Positions 7,924-16,363 of a stretch of 64,000 bases of DNA are shown piece after piece. The stretch is from Mechercharimyces sp. CAU 1602 (lineage in GTDB: Bacteria; Bacillota; Bacilli; Thermoactinomycetales; JANTPT01). Position numbers and translations under genes: made by a program. Position 1 is the first letter of the stretch. The number at the start of each line of letters is the position of its first letter. The notes beneath the pieces were generated by a model, which saw only the letters and a program-made list of their open reading frames with translations, was not told the DNA's origin and did not search any database. The stretch covers positions 214,210 to 278,209 of the forward strand of contig NZ_JANTPT010000002.1 in NCBI RefSeq assembly GCF_024753565.1. The letters run 5' to 3'.

Positions 7924-8898
7924 TTATGCTCCACGCGATTGCGGGAAGCTAGCTGTCCCTATCTCACCCTCCGTCTCATCCCTTTTCTTCCGCAATAATT
8001 TTCGATAAAACGTAAATTCATGTTCCGTCGGTCGAAGATAGAGAACCAAAGCTCCGATCATAATAATAGAAAAGCTAATCAACCCCAACATCACTGCGAT
8101 TACTTCATGCAATAATAGCGCCAATATCAAAAAATACTTCCAATACTTTTTCGGCGCAAATAATGCTCCAAACAAGGAGAGTTGTAAAATCAGTGTCCCC
8201 CATGTAGGAATCACTACCAAAGGGGAGGTGATTACAGGATAAGTAAGTTTCAGCAACGGTTCTGGCAGTCCCAGCATCGAATCCTGCATAAAATAATAGA
8301 CCGCTGTCCCATCTATCCACGTATCTTCACCTAGCTTTGCCAATGTGGAGTGAAGGTACAAAATAGCTACCTGCACACGAATCGCTATCAGAGATACCAT
8401 GGCTATGATTGCACTTACTATCTTTCGTTCTGCCCACCCCCCACTCTCCTGTCTCTGCCAGTGCCAGGTACGCGAATCGGTTAAGGTTAAAGGAATCATC
8501 AGGAAAGTTAATACGGCCGCTACCTGCTCACCACCATCTAACGTAACTGCTGACACGTTCATGCTGTATGCGATCCACCAGTGAAATACACCTGTAACGC
8601 GTGGGCGCCATCCAGAAGCAATCACGAATAACATCACAATCGCAAGCCAACGCATCATCTCTAAGTAAACATAATCATTGGGCACAAGACAAAACATGCT
8701 AATATTGTTATCGCACAAGGGGTAAACATCTATCCCACTAATAGGGCGGAAAAAGGTTTGCGCATCGTTTACAAGTAATGTCAGCGCTGTAGATAAAGCG
8801 AAAAGCGTCCGCGCTAGTCCATATACATTTGTCCATGGTTTTCCGCTTTGCGCCCATGCAAGCAATGTACTATTAAATTCCTCTATTTGCCGGTACAT
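7924..8898 (-). CDS. sdpB: SdpB-like HTTM-domain membrane protein
   Basis: 324-residue polytopic membrane protein resembling SdpB and the HTTM (horizontally transferred transmembrane) domain family related to vitamin K-dependent carboxylase. Several long hydrophobic helices are visible, plus the SdpB-like opening YGLARTLFALSTALTLL and the loop IDVYPLCDNNISMFCL containing two cysteines. In B. subtilis SdpA and SdpB act together to mature SdpC into the active peptide. Its start overlaps the end of sdpA by 16 bp, showing translational coupling. The C-terminal tail after about residue 285 is charged and cytosolic. Confidence 0.85.
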   Translation of the reverse strand: MYRQIEEFNSTLLAWAQSGKPWTNVYGLARTLFALSTALTLLVNDAQTFFRPISGIDVYPLCDNNISMFCLVPNDYVYLEMMRWLAIVMLFVIASGWRPRVTGVFHWWIAYSMNVSAVTLDGGEQVAAVLTFLMIPLTLTDSRTWHWQRQESGGWAERKIVSAIIAMVSLIAIRVQVAILYLHSTLAKLGEDTWIDGTAVYYFMQDSMLGLPEPLLKLTYPVITSPLVVIPTWGTLILQLSLFGALFAPKKYWKYFLILALLLHEVIAVMLGLISFSIIMIGALVLYLRPTEHEFTFYRKLLRKKRDETEGEIGTASFPQSRGA

Positions 8899-9449
8899 GT
8901 AATCTTCACCCTCGCAATCCGAGATGGCATCTCTATCTGTTCTCTACTTTTACTCCAAGCCCAAGGAACTGGTTCTTGATACCCATATCCCACCTCTCCA
9001 CAAATCGTAGGGGAAGACAACGGATTTTCAATCTCCTGCGCAATTTCTGCTGCTCTCATGCATTCAAACATCTCTTCCTCACACTCTTGCCAGGCTGATT
9101 CATCGATCTGCTGACGGATAACCCCCGCTTCAATCCCCTGACTACGACCATATCTTTTTAGTCCAAAGTAATTGATTGGCCGATTGTTTGGCCATGCCGC
9201 TGCCGTCACTCCCGTTTCAATATCGATAACATGAAAAGTCGATTCCTTCGGGTCTTTACTGTAGAATCCCCATCCCTGCGGAACACTGCGATTAACTGCT
9301 AAACTCTCTTCTAAGGGAAGGGGAGCAACCGCATTAGTAGGTAGCGCACTATGAATAGAAATTGCAAAAAAATATAAAAAGAATAGGGTGGTTAATAAGA
9401 ATATTCCAATATATTTATATGAAAGAGATTTCTTGACCATCGTATTCAT
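8883..9449 (-). CDS. sdpA: SdpA-like toxin maturation protein
   Basis: 188 residues with one N-terminal membrane anchor (about 13-32) and a soluble remainder. The conserved SdpA motif PQGWGFYSKDPKE is at residues 55-67. Four cysteines in the C-terminal half (EECEEEMFEC-like and TICGE, ITCTG regions) would face outside if the anchor is type II. SdpA is needed with SdpB for SDP production in B. subtilis. It may instead start three codons later (9440), which has better spacing from AGGAGAG. Six bases separate it from the DCC gene upstream. Confidence 0.85.
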   Translation of the reverse strand: MNTMVKKSLSYKYIGIFLLTTLFFLYFFAISIHSALPTNAVAPLPLEESLAVNRSVPQGWGFYSKDPKESTFHVIDIETGVTAAAWPNNRPINYFGLKRYGRSQGIEAGVIRQQIDESAWQECEEEMFECMRAAEIAQEIENPLSSPTICGEVGYGYQEPVPWAWSKSREQIEMPSRIARVKITCTGK

Positions 9450-9455
9450 CCTCTC

Positions 9456-9851
9456 CTATTTTCTGATAGCACACTCCTTTGTACATGTTCCTGCAGGAAC
9501 AATCTTTCTCCTTTTAGCGACGAAATCATACACAGCTTGTCCAACTCCTAACCCTTTTGCCAAGTAAAGCAAAGCTATTAACGGCCATAACAAAGGAAGT
9601 CGGCTCATAATAAGAATAAATGAATCAATCCCTTCCACATAATGCTCATCAGTCATTCTCTTACTCAGCATACGCTGCTCCGCTTTAGACAAGTCTAATC
9701 GATAGCGCTCTACAATCCCTGGATCACGAAAGGAACGATACTGGATCAGATGAAAGAAATCTATTTTTTCAAGTCTGCTCACACTCGATCTACATAACGG
9801 GCACCACCCATCATAAAACACAATAATGCTTCTATCTTTATCTCGTTTAAT
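9456..9851 (-). CDS. DCC-family thiol-disulfide oxidoreductase-like protein (DUF393)
   Basis: Thioredoxin-fold DCC protein with the family signature FYDGWCPLC (CxxC) at the N-terminus and a membrane-proximal hydrophobic stretch near the C-terminus. First gene of the SDP-like operon. A DCC domain next to an HTTM protein is a recurrent pairing, so it may form or reduce disulfides in SdpB, SdpA or the peptide. Start: the only standard codon in frame is GTG at 9821, but that removes the first beta strand and has no ribosome site. A GAGGAG site sits seven bases before an in-frame ATT at 9851, giving a family-like N-terminus, so ATT initiation is preferred. Confidence 0.8.
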   Translation of the reverse strand: MKRDKDRSIIVFYDGWCPLCRSSVSRLEKIDFFHLIQYRSFRDPGIVERYRLDLSKAEQRMLSKRMTDEHYVEGIDSFILIMSRLPLLWPLIALLYLAKGLGVGQAVYDFVAKRRKIVPAGTCTKECAIRK

Positions 9852-9914
9852 AAGATCACTCCTCTTGAAATATTTTATTCTATATCAATATAAAGGATTA
9901 TTTTGTTATTCCAC

Positions 9915-9947
9915 GGATATAATATCCCATATACTCCCACTAGTCAA
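9915..9947 (-). promoter_or_regulatory. Sigma-A promoter of the SDP-like operon with operator-like palindrome
   Basis: On the minus strand TTGACT (9947-9942), a 17-base spacer and TATTAT (9924-9919) form a near-consensus promoter about 60 bases before the DCC gene. GGATAT-A-ATATCC (9915-9927) is a perfect dyad over the -10, suggesting a repressor site. No Spo0A box is evident. Confidence 0.75.
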
Positions 9948-10071
9948 TACAATTATTTAGAACTATTCAATATTTAATATTAGTAAATATTTTCTATATT
10001 TATTTGTAAGAGGGAGAGTCTTTTTTCATTTCTAAAAGAAAAAATTAGAGATTTCTCTCTCCTATGTACAG

Positions 10072-10122
10072 TTCTATTTTAGAATTTATATCACAGTTAA
10101 ATTCTAAAATATTAGAATTTAA
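10072..10122. promoter_or_regulatory. AT-rich inverted repeats, candidate operators
   Basis: A perfect 11-bp inverted repeat TTAAATTCTAA-AATA-TTAGAATTTAA lies at 10097-10122. A second, shorter dyad TTCTA-TTT-TAGAA lies at 10072-10084. They share the half-site TTCTA/TAGAA. They sit between the SDP-like operon promoter and the AdaA gene, so a regulator of either could bind. Alternatively they could be hairpins in an unknown transcript. Confidence 0.5.
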
Positions 10123-10425
10123 TTTGTAACTATGGTATGATATGTCTAACCTTCATTTTAATATAGAGGATCTATTGTTCATTAAGTCTTTTAGCAGGAT
10201 GCAATTGAACAGCACGAGGAGAGTGGAATTTTATGATAATAGCTTTTACATCTATAATCAGCATGGTAGTAGACTTTATTCTTACCCCTACTTTAATGGT
10301 ATTGGTAATTATATACTTAACCAAGCAGATTAGAAAAGGATAATTATATGAACCCTTCACATAGGCTTAGTTTTTTATCTAATACGAGTATCGTTGAGTC
10401 GCTAGAGTTAACCGCAATCTTGACC
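10123..10425. other. AT-rich spacer with one doubtful small reading frame
   Basis: A 63-codon plus-strand frame (10142-10333) starts 19 bases after the large palindrome. It lacks a ribosome site and shows no recognisable motif. It could be a decayed or lineage-specific peptide gene, but is not supported as coding. Confidence 0.3.
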
Positions 10426-10456
10426 AGGCTAACCTTTACTTCTCAAGGGTTAGCTT
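10426..10456 (+). terminator. Hairpin upstream of adaA
   Basis: Nine-base stem (10426-10434 with 10448-10456, one G-U pair) and 13-base loop, followed by TTAATAA. It lies 46 bases before the adaA start. It may end an upstream transcript or act in the adaA leader. Confidence 0.4.
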
Positions 10457-10502
10457 AATAAATGATATCCATATCCATATCTTTAATAGCTTGGGGGTGA
10501 CC

Positions 10503-11069
10503 ATGATAAACGCGGACTCTTCTATAAACATTCCTTCGTCTTACTGGAGGGCAATTATAAAAAATGACGCCAATTTTGATGGGAAGTTTTTTTATGGTGT
10601 AAAGACGACGAAAATTTTTTGCCGTCCCTCATGTAAATCAAAAGAGCCTTACAGAAGAAATGTAGTAATCTTCCAAAGTAAACAGGATGCTATTGCTCAA
10701 CACTTCCGCCCTTGTAAACGGTGTAAACCAGATACCCTCTTGCCTCCAGAAGAGGAAAAGGTCCGAGAAATGTCCCAATGGATTCAAACTCACTTCTCCA
10801 AACCGATCACCCTAGAACTACTTGCCCAGCAGTATCATACCAGCCCATCTCACTTACAACGCTTATTTAAAAGAATACAAGGAAGAAGTCCTTTGGAAGA
10901 GGTACGCTTCAGGCGCATCGAGAAAGCAAAAGAATTGCTCACTCACACGGATCTTAGCGTAACCGACATCGGACTGGAGGTTGGTTATACACATACCTCC
11001 TATTTCATCACAACCTTTAAACGGGCAACGGGACTAACCCCTACTTTCTATCGCAAGAGATTTTTATGA
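10503..11069 (+). CDS. adaA: AdaA-type methylphosphotriester-DNA methyltransferase and transcriptional activator
   Basis: Adaptive-response regulator. The N-terminal domain takes a methyl group from DNA methylphosphotriesters onto a zinc-bound cysteine, turning the protein into an activator. The zinc ligands are Cys40, Cys44, Cys71 and Cys74 (FCRPSC and PCKRC). The C-terminal AraC-type double helix-turn-helix spans about residues 90-188 with the GYTHTSYF and TGLTP features. Length 188 fits AdaA. The ATG at 10503 is preferred over the upstream TTG because GGGGGTG precedes it. In B. subtilis adaB follows immediately; here no O6-methylguanine methyltransferase is adjacent. Confidence 0.92.
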   Translation: MINADSSINIPSSYWRAIIKNDANFDGKFFYGVKTTKIFCRPSCKSKEPYRRNVVIFQSKQDAIAQHFRPCKRCKPDTLLPPEEEKVREMSQWIQTHFSKPITLELLAQQYHTSPSHLQRLFKRIQGRSPLEEVRFRRIEKAKELLTHTDLSVTDIGLEVGYTHTSYFITTFKRATGLTPTFYRKRFL

Positions 11070-11167
11070 GTTCATCAAAATGGAAGCACAAGAATGTGAA
11101 AGCTCTTCCTCTCTAAACACGCTATAATTTCGTGTAAAGCAAGTTCTCCAGGAAAGGAAGCGCTCAT

Positions 11168-11797
11168 ATGCACAAAACGATTAATCCTAAGATTTTATAT
11201 TTTGGAACTCCAGTTGTCCTAGTAAGTACAGTAAATGAGGATGGGACGTTTAATCTCGCCCCCATCTCCTCTGCATGGTGGATGAGTCAATCATGTATGT
11301 TAGGCATGAGTGGACACTCGCAAACAGTAAGCAATCTTATACGAACAAAGGAGTGTGTATTAAATTTACCTTCTGCAGATCAGGTAAGGGAGGTAGATCA
11401 ACTGGCTCTCTTAACAGGTAAAGATCCCGTCCCTCCGTATAAAGAGAAAATCGGATATACATTTGAAGCAGATAAATTTACGAAAGCTAATCTCACCCCT
11501 CTCCCCGCCCAAAAAGTTCATGCAGCACGAGTAAAAGAGTGTCCTGTCCAACTAGAAGCTACCGTCAGCCATATCCACTCTTTTGCTCAACCAAGTGCAC
11601 TGAAAGCGATCGAGGTGAAAATTGTACGAGCTCATATTGACAACTCCCTTCTAACTGGGGAAGCGAAAGACCATATCGATCCTCACAAGTGGCGGCCTTT
11701 AATAATGAGCTTTTGTGAGTTCTTCAGCCTCAGTGAACAGCTCCATCCTTCTCGCTTAGCAGAACCTTTCTTGTCGCAATATACCCATAAATCATAA
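11168..11797 (+). CDS. Flavin reductase-like FMN-binding protein
   Basis: 209-residue protein with the split-barrel flavin reductase fold of the DIM6/NTAB group. The typical N-terminal pattern of a strand entering VSTVNEDGTFNLAPISSAW, which cradles FMN, is present at about residues 18-37. NLPSADQVREVDQLALLTG follows. Likely reduces or binds FMN in the cytosol; physiological partner unknown. It follows adaA by about 100 bp on the same strand. Its own AGGAAAGGAAG site precedes the ATG, and a terminator follows. Confidence 0.8.
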   Translation: MHKTINPKILYFGTPVVLVSTVNEDGTFNLAPISSAWWMSQSCMLGMSGHSQTVSNLIRTKECVLNLPSADQVREVDQLALLTGKDPVPPYKEKIGYTFEADKFTKANLTPLPAQKVHAARVKECPVQLEATVSHIHSFAQPSALKAIEVKIVRAHIDNSLLTGEAKDHIDPHKWRPLIMSFCEFFSLSEQLHPSRLAEPFLSQYTHKS

Positions 11798-11824
11798 AAC
11801 CCCGCATCTTAGATGCTTCACACT

Positions 11825-11855
11825 GCCAGCCTCTAATTCCTAGTGGCTGGCTTTT
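11825..11855 (+). terminator. Intrinsic terminator after the flavin reductase gene
   Basis: Seven-base GC-rich stem GCCAGCC/GGCTGGC (11825-11831 with 11845-11851), 13-base loop, then TTTT. Confidence 0.65.
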
Positions 11856-11936
11856 GGTATTTCTTTGTCTGACATTCCTCTGACGTATTCGCTTTATATC
11901 CTATAAACGTGAACACAATCCATGGAGGGAACAGCT

Positions 11937-13967
11937 ATGAAACAACTATTCCGAAACCAGTTGCATATTATTTCCTTACTTTCTATCATGACCTTATCTT
12001 TCTTTCTCACTTTTTATAACATCACACAAGAAGGGTATGCCAACCTTTATTACTCGGCTGCTGTGCAAAGTATGCTGGAGAGTTGGCAAAACTTTTTCTT
12101 CCTCTCTTTCGATCCTGCAGGGGTGGTTACTGTAGATAAACCCCCCCTAGGGTTTTGGATCCAAACCCTCTTTGCCAAGCTACTCGGATATGAGGGATGG
12201 GTGATCATCCTTCCCCAAGCATTAGCCGCATCGCTTTCTGTCGGACTCATCTATCTGTTAGTTGCCAAGTGGAGCGGTAAAACAGCAGGCTTGATATCCG
12301 CCCTGCTCTTAGCTCTCACACCCGTTGCTGTGGCCACGGCACGCAATAACACCGTAGATAGTTTACTGGTACTCGTCCTGCTATTGGCAACCTGGGCTCT
12401 CTTTCGCGCTGTAGAGAAAAACCAATCCAAATGGCTTTTCCTCAGTGCGGTATTGATTGGGCTCGGCTTTAACATCAAAATGCTGCAAGCGTATATGGTG
12501 CTACCCGCCTTTCTCCTCTTTTATCTCATCAGTGCGCGCCACACTCGCGTGAAAAAGGCAGTAAATAGTTTGATCGCTGCAGTATTGGTGCTGGCTGTCT
12601 CCTTTTCTTGGGCACTGACCGTCGATGCGGTTCCTGCTGATGAACGCCCCTATATCGGGAGTTCACAAGATAATACAGTGATGGAGCTAATCTTTGGTCA
12701 TAACGGTATCTCCCGCTGGGCAGGTGGTAATAAAGCGGATGATAGTAACTCTCTACCTGATGACACTATGAAAAACAATTCTAATGAAAATTTACCCCCT
12801 GCCCCGAATGAGCGCCCATCACCTAGTGAAGGAAATGGCTCTCCACCTGAGCGACCGCAAGCGGGTGCTGATGGAAATGCCTCCCCACCTGGGCAACCGC
12901 AAGCGGGCGCTGATGGAAATAGAGGACCCAGAGAGCAGACAGCCGCTCCAGGGGGACAAAACGAAATCGGTTCACCGGGTCTATTCCGTCTCTTCGACTC
13001 ACAGTTAGTCGGGCAAGCAAGCTGGCTATTACCTTTCGTCCTATTCGCTTTAGTCGCTTTAGCAAAAGGGATACGTCGATACAAAGAAACATCGTTATCG
13101 CATCACTTCACTTTATTTTGGCTCACGTGGCTTATTCCAGCTGTAACCTTCTTCAGTTTCGCCTCCTTTTATCATCGTTACTATCTCGTTATGCTAGCAC
13201 CCGCAATTGCGGCATTAGCAGGTAGTGGATGGGTGGCGATGTGGAAGGAATGGCAGCAGAGGGATTCGTGGCGTGCGTGGCTATTGCCTAGTGCTGTGAT
13301 CGTCACCGCTACTGTCCATCTGGCCATTGTTTATCAATATGAAGGGGTTAGTACCTGGCTTTCGCCACTCATTCTTTTCGCTACCATCATAAGCCTCGTG
13401 CTTCTTTTCTATCGTAGCTGGCACGTAAGATGGAAACCAAAAGCTGTGCTTATTCTCACTGTATTAGCACTAAGTATCGCTCCTTTATACTGGTCGTTTA
13501 CCCCCATGATATACGGAGGAGCTCTTCTCCCCTACGCGGGGCCAGAACTAGAATATGAGCGCAACAACCAGGGAGGAAGCAACAACGAAATCACGGATTA
13601 TCTTGTTTCTCAGTATGACGAGGGCGAGTATCTGGTATTGGGACAAAGCTCACATGAAGTCTCTTCATTCATCATTGAAACTGGACTGCCGGCTGTAGCT
13701 TATGGTGGTTTTAACGGCGGAGATCAAGCATTAACCTTAACAGAGATTAAAGAACTCGTCGCCACAGGAAAAGTAGAATACGTCCTGCTTAGTGATGGCG
13801 GAAGGAACGGTTCACGAGGAGGAAATCAAGAAATTTCCCAGTGGCTCCAAGCTAACAGTGAACGAGTGGAGTTAGATTCCACACCATCTGCTGAATCCAA
13901 TACAGATGAGGCTAATGGTGCCAGGCGTCAATCCTCCCTCTATCGAATTACCGTAACAGACAAATAA
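11937..13967 (+). CDS. GT39-family membrane glycosyltransferase (YkcB-like)
   Basis: Large GT-C type enzyme, 676 residues with about 11-13 membrane helices, like B. subtilis YkcB. It should take a sugar from polyprenyl phosphate on the outer face and transfer it to an envelope acceptor. The first extracellular loop carries the expected acidic motif (FDPAGVVTVDKPPLG). Residues 264-345 are an unusual Pro/Gly/Asn/Glu-rich low-complexity stretch with a duplicated PQAGADGN unit. The C-terminal extracytoplasmic domain begins near residue 530. The start at 11937 has GGAGGGA six bases upstream. First gene of a five-gene glycosylation operon. Confidence 0.88.
   Translation: MKQLFRNQLHIISLLSIMTLSFFLTFYNITQEGYANLYYSAAVQSMLESWQNFFFLSFDPAGVVTVDKPPLGFWIQTLFAKLLGYEGWVIILPQALAASLSVGLIYLLVAKWSGKTAGLISALLLALTPVAVATARNNTVDSLLVLVLLLATWALFRAVEKNQSKWLFLSAVLIGLGFNIKMLQAYMVLPAFLLFYLISARHTRVKKAVNSLIAAVLVLAVSFSWALTVDAVPADERPYIGSSQDNTVMELIFGHNGISRWAGGNKADDSNSLPDDTMKNNSNENLPPAPNERPSPSEGNGSPPERPQAGADGNASPPGQPQAGADGNRGPREQTAAPGGQNEIGSPGLFRLFDSQLVGQASWLLPFVLFALVALAKGIRRYKETSLSHHFTLFWLTWLIPAVTFFSFASFYHRYYLVMLAPAIAALAGSGWVAMWKEWQQRDSWRAWLLPSAVIVTATVHLAIVYQYEGVSTWLSPLILFATIISLVLLFYRSWHVRWKPKAVLILTVLALSIAPLYWSFTPMIYGGALLPYAGPELEYERNNQGGSNNEITDYLVSQYDEGEYLVLGQSSHEVSSFIIETGLPAVAYGGFNGGDQALTLTEIKELVATGKVEYVLLSDGGRNGSRGGNQEISQWLQANSERVELDSTPSAESNTDEANGARRQSSLYRITVTDK
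12840..12920 (+). repeat. Tandem low-complexity repeat inside the GT39 gene
   Basis: Two near-identical 39-base units (12840-12878 and 12882-12920) encode SPPxxPQAGADGN twice, separated by one codon. The reading frame is preserved. Such direct repeats can expand or contract. Confidence 0.75.
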
Positions 13968-14009
13968 ACCATGGGGGGGACTCCCCCTTTCTAGAAAGGA
14001 GCCATTTCG

Positions 14010-15023
14010 ATGACGGCCACTAGCCTAAAAAAAGAAGAAGAAATCATGTACTCTGTTATCGTCCCGATGTACAACGAGGAAGAAGTAATCGCCCTCTGTT
14101 ACGAACGCCTCTGTGAAGTGATGAAAAACGTCGACGCGCCTTACGAGCTCATCTTTGTGAACGACGGTAGTCAAGACCGAACAAAATCCATTGTAGAGAC
14201 ACTGTGCACCGCTGATCACCACTTACGCATTATCAATTTTTCTCGCAACTTTGGTCACCAACCCGCAATCACAGCCGGGATGGAGGCAGCCCGTGGAGAA
14301 GCGATCGTTGTTATTGATGCTGACTTACAAGATCCACCCGAACTCATTCTAGAGATGATCGCTAAGTGGAAGCAAGGATATGATGTCGTCTACGCAAAGC
14401 GCAGAGAAAGGAAAGGGGAGTCTTTTTTTAAGAAGGCGACCGCCGCCCTCTTTTACCGTACACTCCACTTCATGACGGATATCTCTATCCCTCTCGATAC
14501 AGGTGACTTCCGTCTGCTCGACCGAAAAGTGTGCGCTGCGCTTACCCTTTGCAAAGAACGAAATCGCTTTGTACGTGGGCTCGTCAGTTGGGTCGGCTTT
14601 AAACAAACGGCTGTCGAATATGAACGACATGAGCGCCATGCAGGACAAACCAAATATTCTTTGAAAAAGATGATACGACTATCTCTTGATGCTATCACCT
14701 CTTTCTCCAATAAGCCGCTCATTTTAGCCATTTATCTAGGTTTTCTGCTCGCAAGTACTGGATTTCTCGCTCTCTTCTATCTCATGTACTTGAAGTTATT
14801 TACGACCCAGGTGATAGCAGGTTGGACCTCGATTATGTCGCTCAACATTATCTTTTTCGGTGTCACCCTATTCATGCTAGGTGTAATCGGGCAATATATC
14901 GCTCGTATCTTTGACGAAGTGCGAGAGCGTCCCCTATATATTATTGAAAGCCAACGAGAAAGGGGCAGGTATCTTGATACGCAACCGGATGCACTTGTTG
15001 CTAAAAACGAAGACAACACTTGA
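14010..15023 (+). CDS. Polyprenyl-phosphate glycosyltransferase (GT2, YkcC/CsbB-like)
   Basis: 337-residue GT-A enzyme that loads a sugar from a UDP-sugar onto undecaprenyl phosphate at the inner membrane face. It has the GT2 opening SVIVPMYNEEE, NDGSQDRT, the nucleotide-metal motif DADLQDPPE, and two C-terminal membrane helices (about 240-265 and 275-300). AAAGGAG lies eight bases before the ATG. Its 3' end overlaps gtrA. With the GT39 protein and GtrA it makes the three-part system known to decorate wall or lipoteichoic polymers in Bacillus and Listeria. Confidence 0.92.
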   Translation: MTATSLKKEEEIMYSVIVPMYNEEEVIALCYERLCEVMKNVDAPYELIFVNDGSQDRTKSIVETLCTADHHLRIINFSRNFGHQPAITAGMEAARGEAIVVIDADLQDPPELILEMIAKWKQGYDVVYAKRRERKGESFFKKATAALFYRTLHFMTDISIPLDTGDFRLLDRKVCAALTLCKERNRFVRGLVSWVGFKQTAVEYERHERHAGQTKYSLKKMIRLSLDAITSFSNKPLILAIYLGFLLASTGFLALFYLMYLKLFTTQVIAGWTSIMSLNIIFFGVTLFMLGVIGQYIARIFDEVRERPLYIIESQRERGRYLDTQPDALVAKNEDNT

Positions 15024-15435
15024 GCTCTTCCGTTTTACAGTGGTGGGCATACTGAATACCTGCATCGATCTCCTCATCTTTATCTTGCTACTAAACTGGT
15101 TTTCTTTCCCACCCATATGGGCACACCTATGTGCCTATATGGCAGGAGTGGGTAACAGTTATATCTGGAACAAGCGGTTCACCTTTCGTATAAAAGAAGA
15201 AGCAATTATATCCAATTCATTTATATACTTCTCTTTATTTCAATTAATCTTACTCACACTATCTACTTTTATTTTAAGTATTCTCCTCCTGTTAGGTGCT
15301 CCATTATATGTCGCCAAGGGAGGCGCTATCTGCATAGGACTCTTGCTTAATTTCATCGGTAGCAAACAATTGTTTCGCTCCGTAACACCATACAACACCC
15401 CACCATTGAAAGGAGAAGATAACGATGCGTGTTAA
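14974..15435 (+). CDS. GtrA family membrane protein, candidate lipid-sugar flippase
   Basis: Four-helix GtrA family protein of about 154 residues. It contains FTVVGILNTCIDLLIF in helix 1 and the N-K-x-F motif NSYIWNKRFTF between helices 2 and 3. The family is thought to flip polyprenyl-phosphate sugars. The TTG at 14974 is suggested by GGGGCAGG just upstream; an ATG at 14989 would shorten it by five residues. It overlaps the GT2 gene by about 50 bp and galU by 11 bp, so the three are translationally coupled. Confidence 0.87.
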   Translation: MIRNRMHLLLKTKTTLELFRFTVVGILNTCIDLLIFILLLNWFSFPPIWAHLCAYMAGVGNSYIWNKRFTFRIKEEAIISNSFIYFSLFQLILLTLSTFILSILLLLGAPLYVAKGGAICIGLLLNFIGSKQLFRSVTPYNTPPLKGEDNDAC

Positions 15436-16363
15436 AACAGCCATCATCCCTGCTGCAGGTCTCGGCACTCGCTTATTACCAGCCACGAAAGCTCTACCCA
15501 AGGAGATGCTACCCATCGTCGACAAACCGACGATTCAATATATTGTCGAGGAAGCCGTTCAATCAGGAATAGAAAATATTATTATTGTGACGGGAAAAGG
15601 AAAGAGAGCAATCGAAGACCACTTCGATACTGCCTTTGAATTAGAAACTCGTCTTAAAGCTCATTCCAAGCATAAATTGCTGCAAAAAGTACGCCATTCC
15701 TCTCAGTTAGCAAACATCTACTATGTCCGCCAAAAAGAGCCACGCGGTTTAGGTGATGCCATCCAATGCGCACAACATTTCATCGAAAACGAACCCTTCG
15801 CTGTGCTGCTTGGTGATGATATCGTACAAGCAGAAAAACCGTGTCTGCAACAACTAATAGAACAATTTGAGCGTGTTAATCGCTCCATTATCGGGGTACA
15901 ACGGGTTCCCGCTCACCAGACACATCGCTATGGTATCATTGCGCCTGCCCCTTCAACAGGTAGCTTACTCAGGGTTGAAGATTGCATAGAAAAACCAACC
16001 TCCCATCCACCCTCTCACATGGCGATCATGGGACGCTACATCTTTACACCAGATATCTTTACGTCCCTTGCACAAACGCCGATAGGAAGGGGAAATGAAA
16101 TTCAACTTACCGATGCCATTCGTTTACTGATCGCCACTCAAGATGTATTTGCTTACCCATTCTCCGGAACCCGTTACGATGTAGGAGAAAAACTTGGTTT
16201 TATCACGACCAATGTGGAGATGGCACTTCAACAACCGGAGTTACGTGACAATCTCCTCCACTATCTACGTCAGCTCCTTCGTACAGAAGAGCAATCTGCT
16301 ACCTTATCTACACCCACAAGAACCAAAGTAAGCAAGGAGGAGAATCAGACATGCCCATCTTAA
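15425..16363 (+). CDS. galU: UTP-glucose-1-phosphate uridylyltransferase
   Basis: Makes UDP-glucose from glucose-1-phosphate and UTP. 312 residues. The nucleotide-binding signature AAGLGTRLLPATKALPKEML is at residues 10-29. The C-terminal FSGTRYDVGEKLGF motif is also present. GAAAGGAG precedes the ATG inside the end of gtrA. In this operon it supplies the sugar donor for the GT2 enzyme, directly or through GalE. Confidence 0.96.
   Translation: MRVKTAIIPAAGLGTRLLPATKALPKEMLPIVDKPTIQYIVEEAVQSGIENIIIVTGKGKRAIEDHFDTAFELETRLKAHSKHKLLQKVRHSSQLANIYYVRQKEPRGLGDAIQCAQHFIENEPFAVLLGDDIVQAEKPCLQQLIEQFERVNRSIIGVQRVPAHQTHRYGIIAPAPSTGSLLRVEDCIEKPTSHPPSHMAIMGRYIFTPDIFTSLAQTPIGRGNEIQLTDAIRLLIATQDVFAYPFSGTRYDVGEKLGFITTNVEMALQQPELRDNLLHYLRQLLRTEEQSATLSTPTRTKVSKEENQTCPS

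Noticed and set aside
9852..10070. Spo0A box controlling the SDP-like operon
   Set aside because: No TGTCGAA-like sequence is present near the promoter.
10142..10333. 63-codon plus-strand reading frame near the palindrome
   Set aside because: No ribosome site, no motif, AT-rich composition; listed only as doubtful.
12720..12970. Frameshift or misassembly in the GT39 gene
   Set aside because: The low-complexity segment keeps the frame and is flanked by normal family sequence; the repeats are in-frame.
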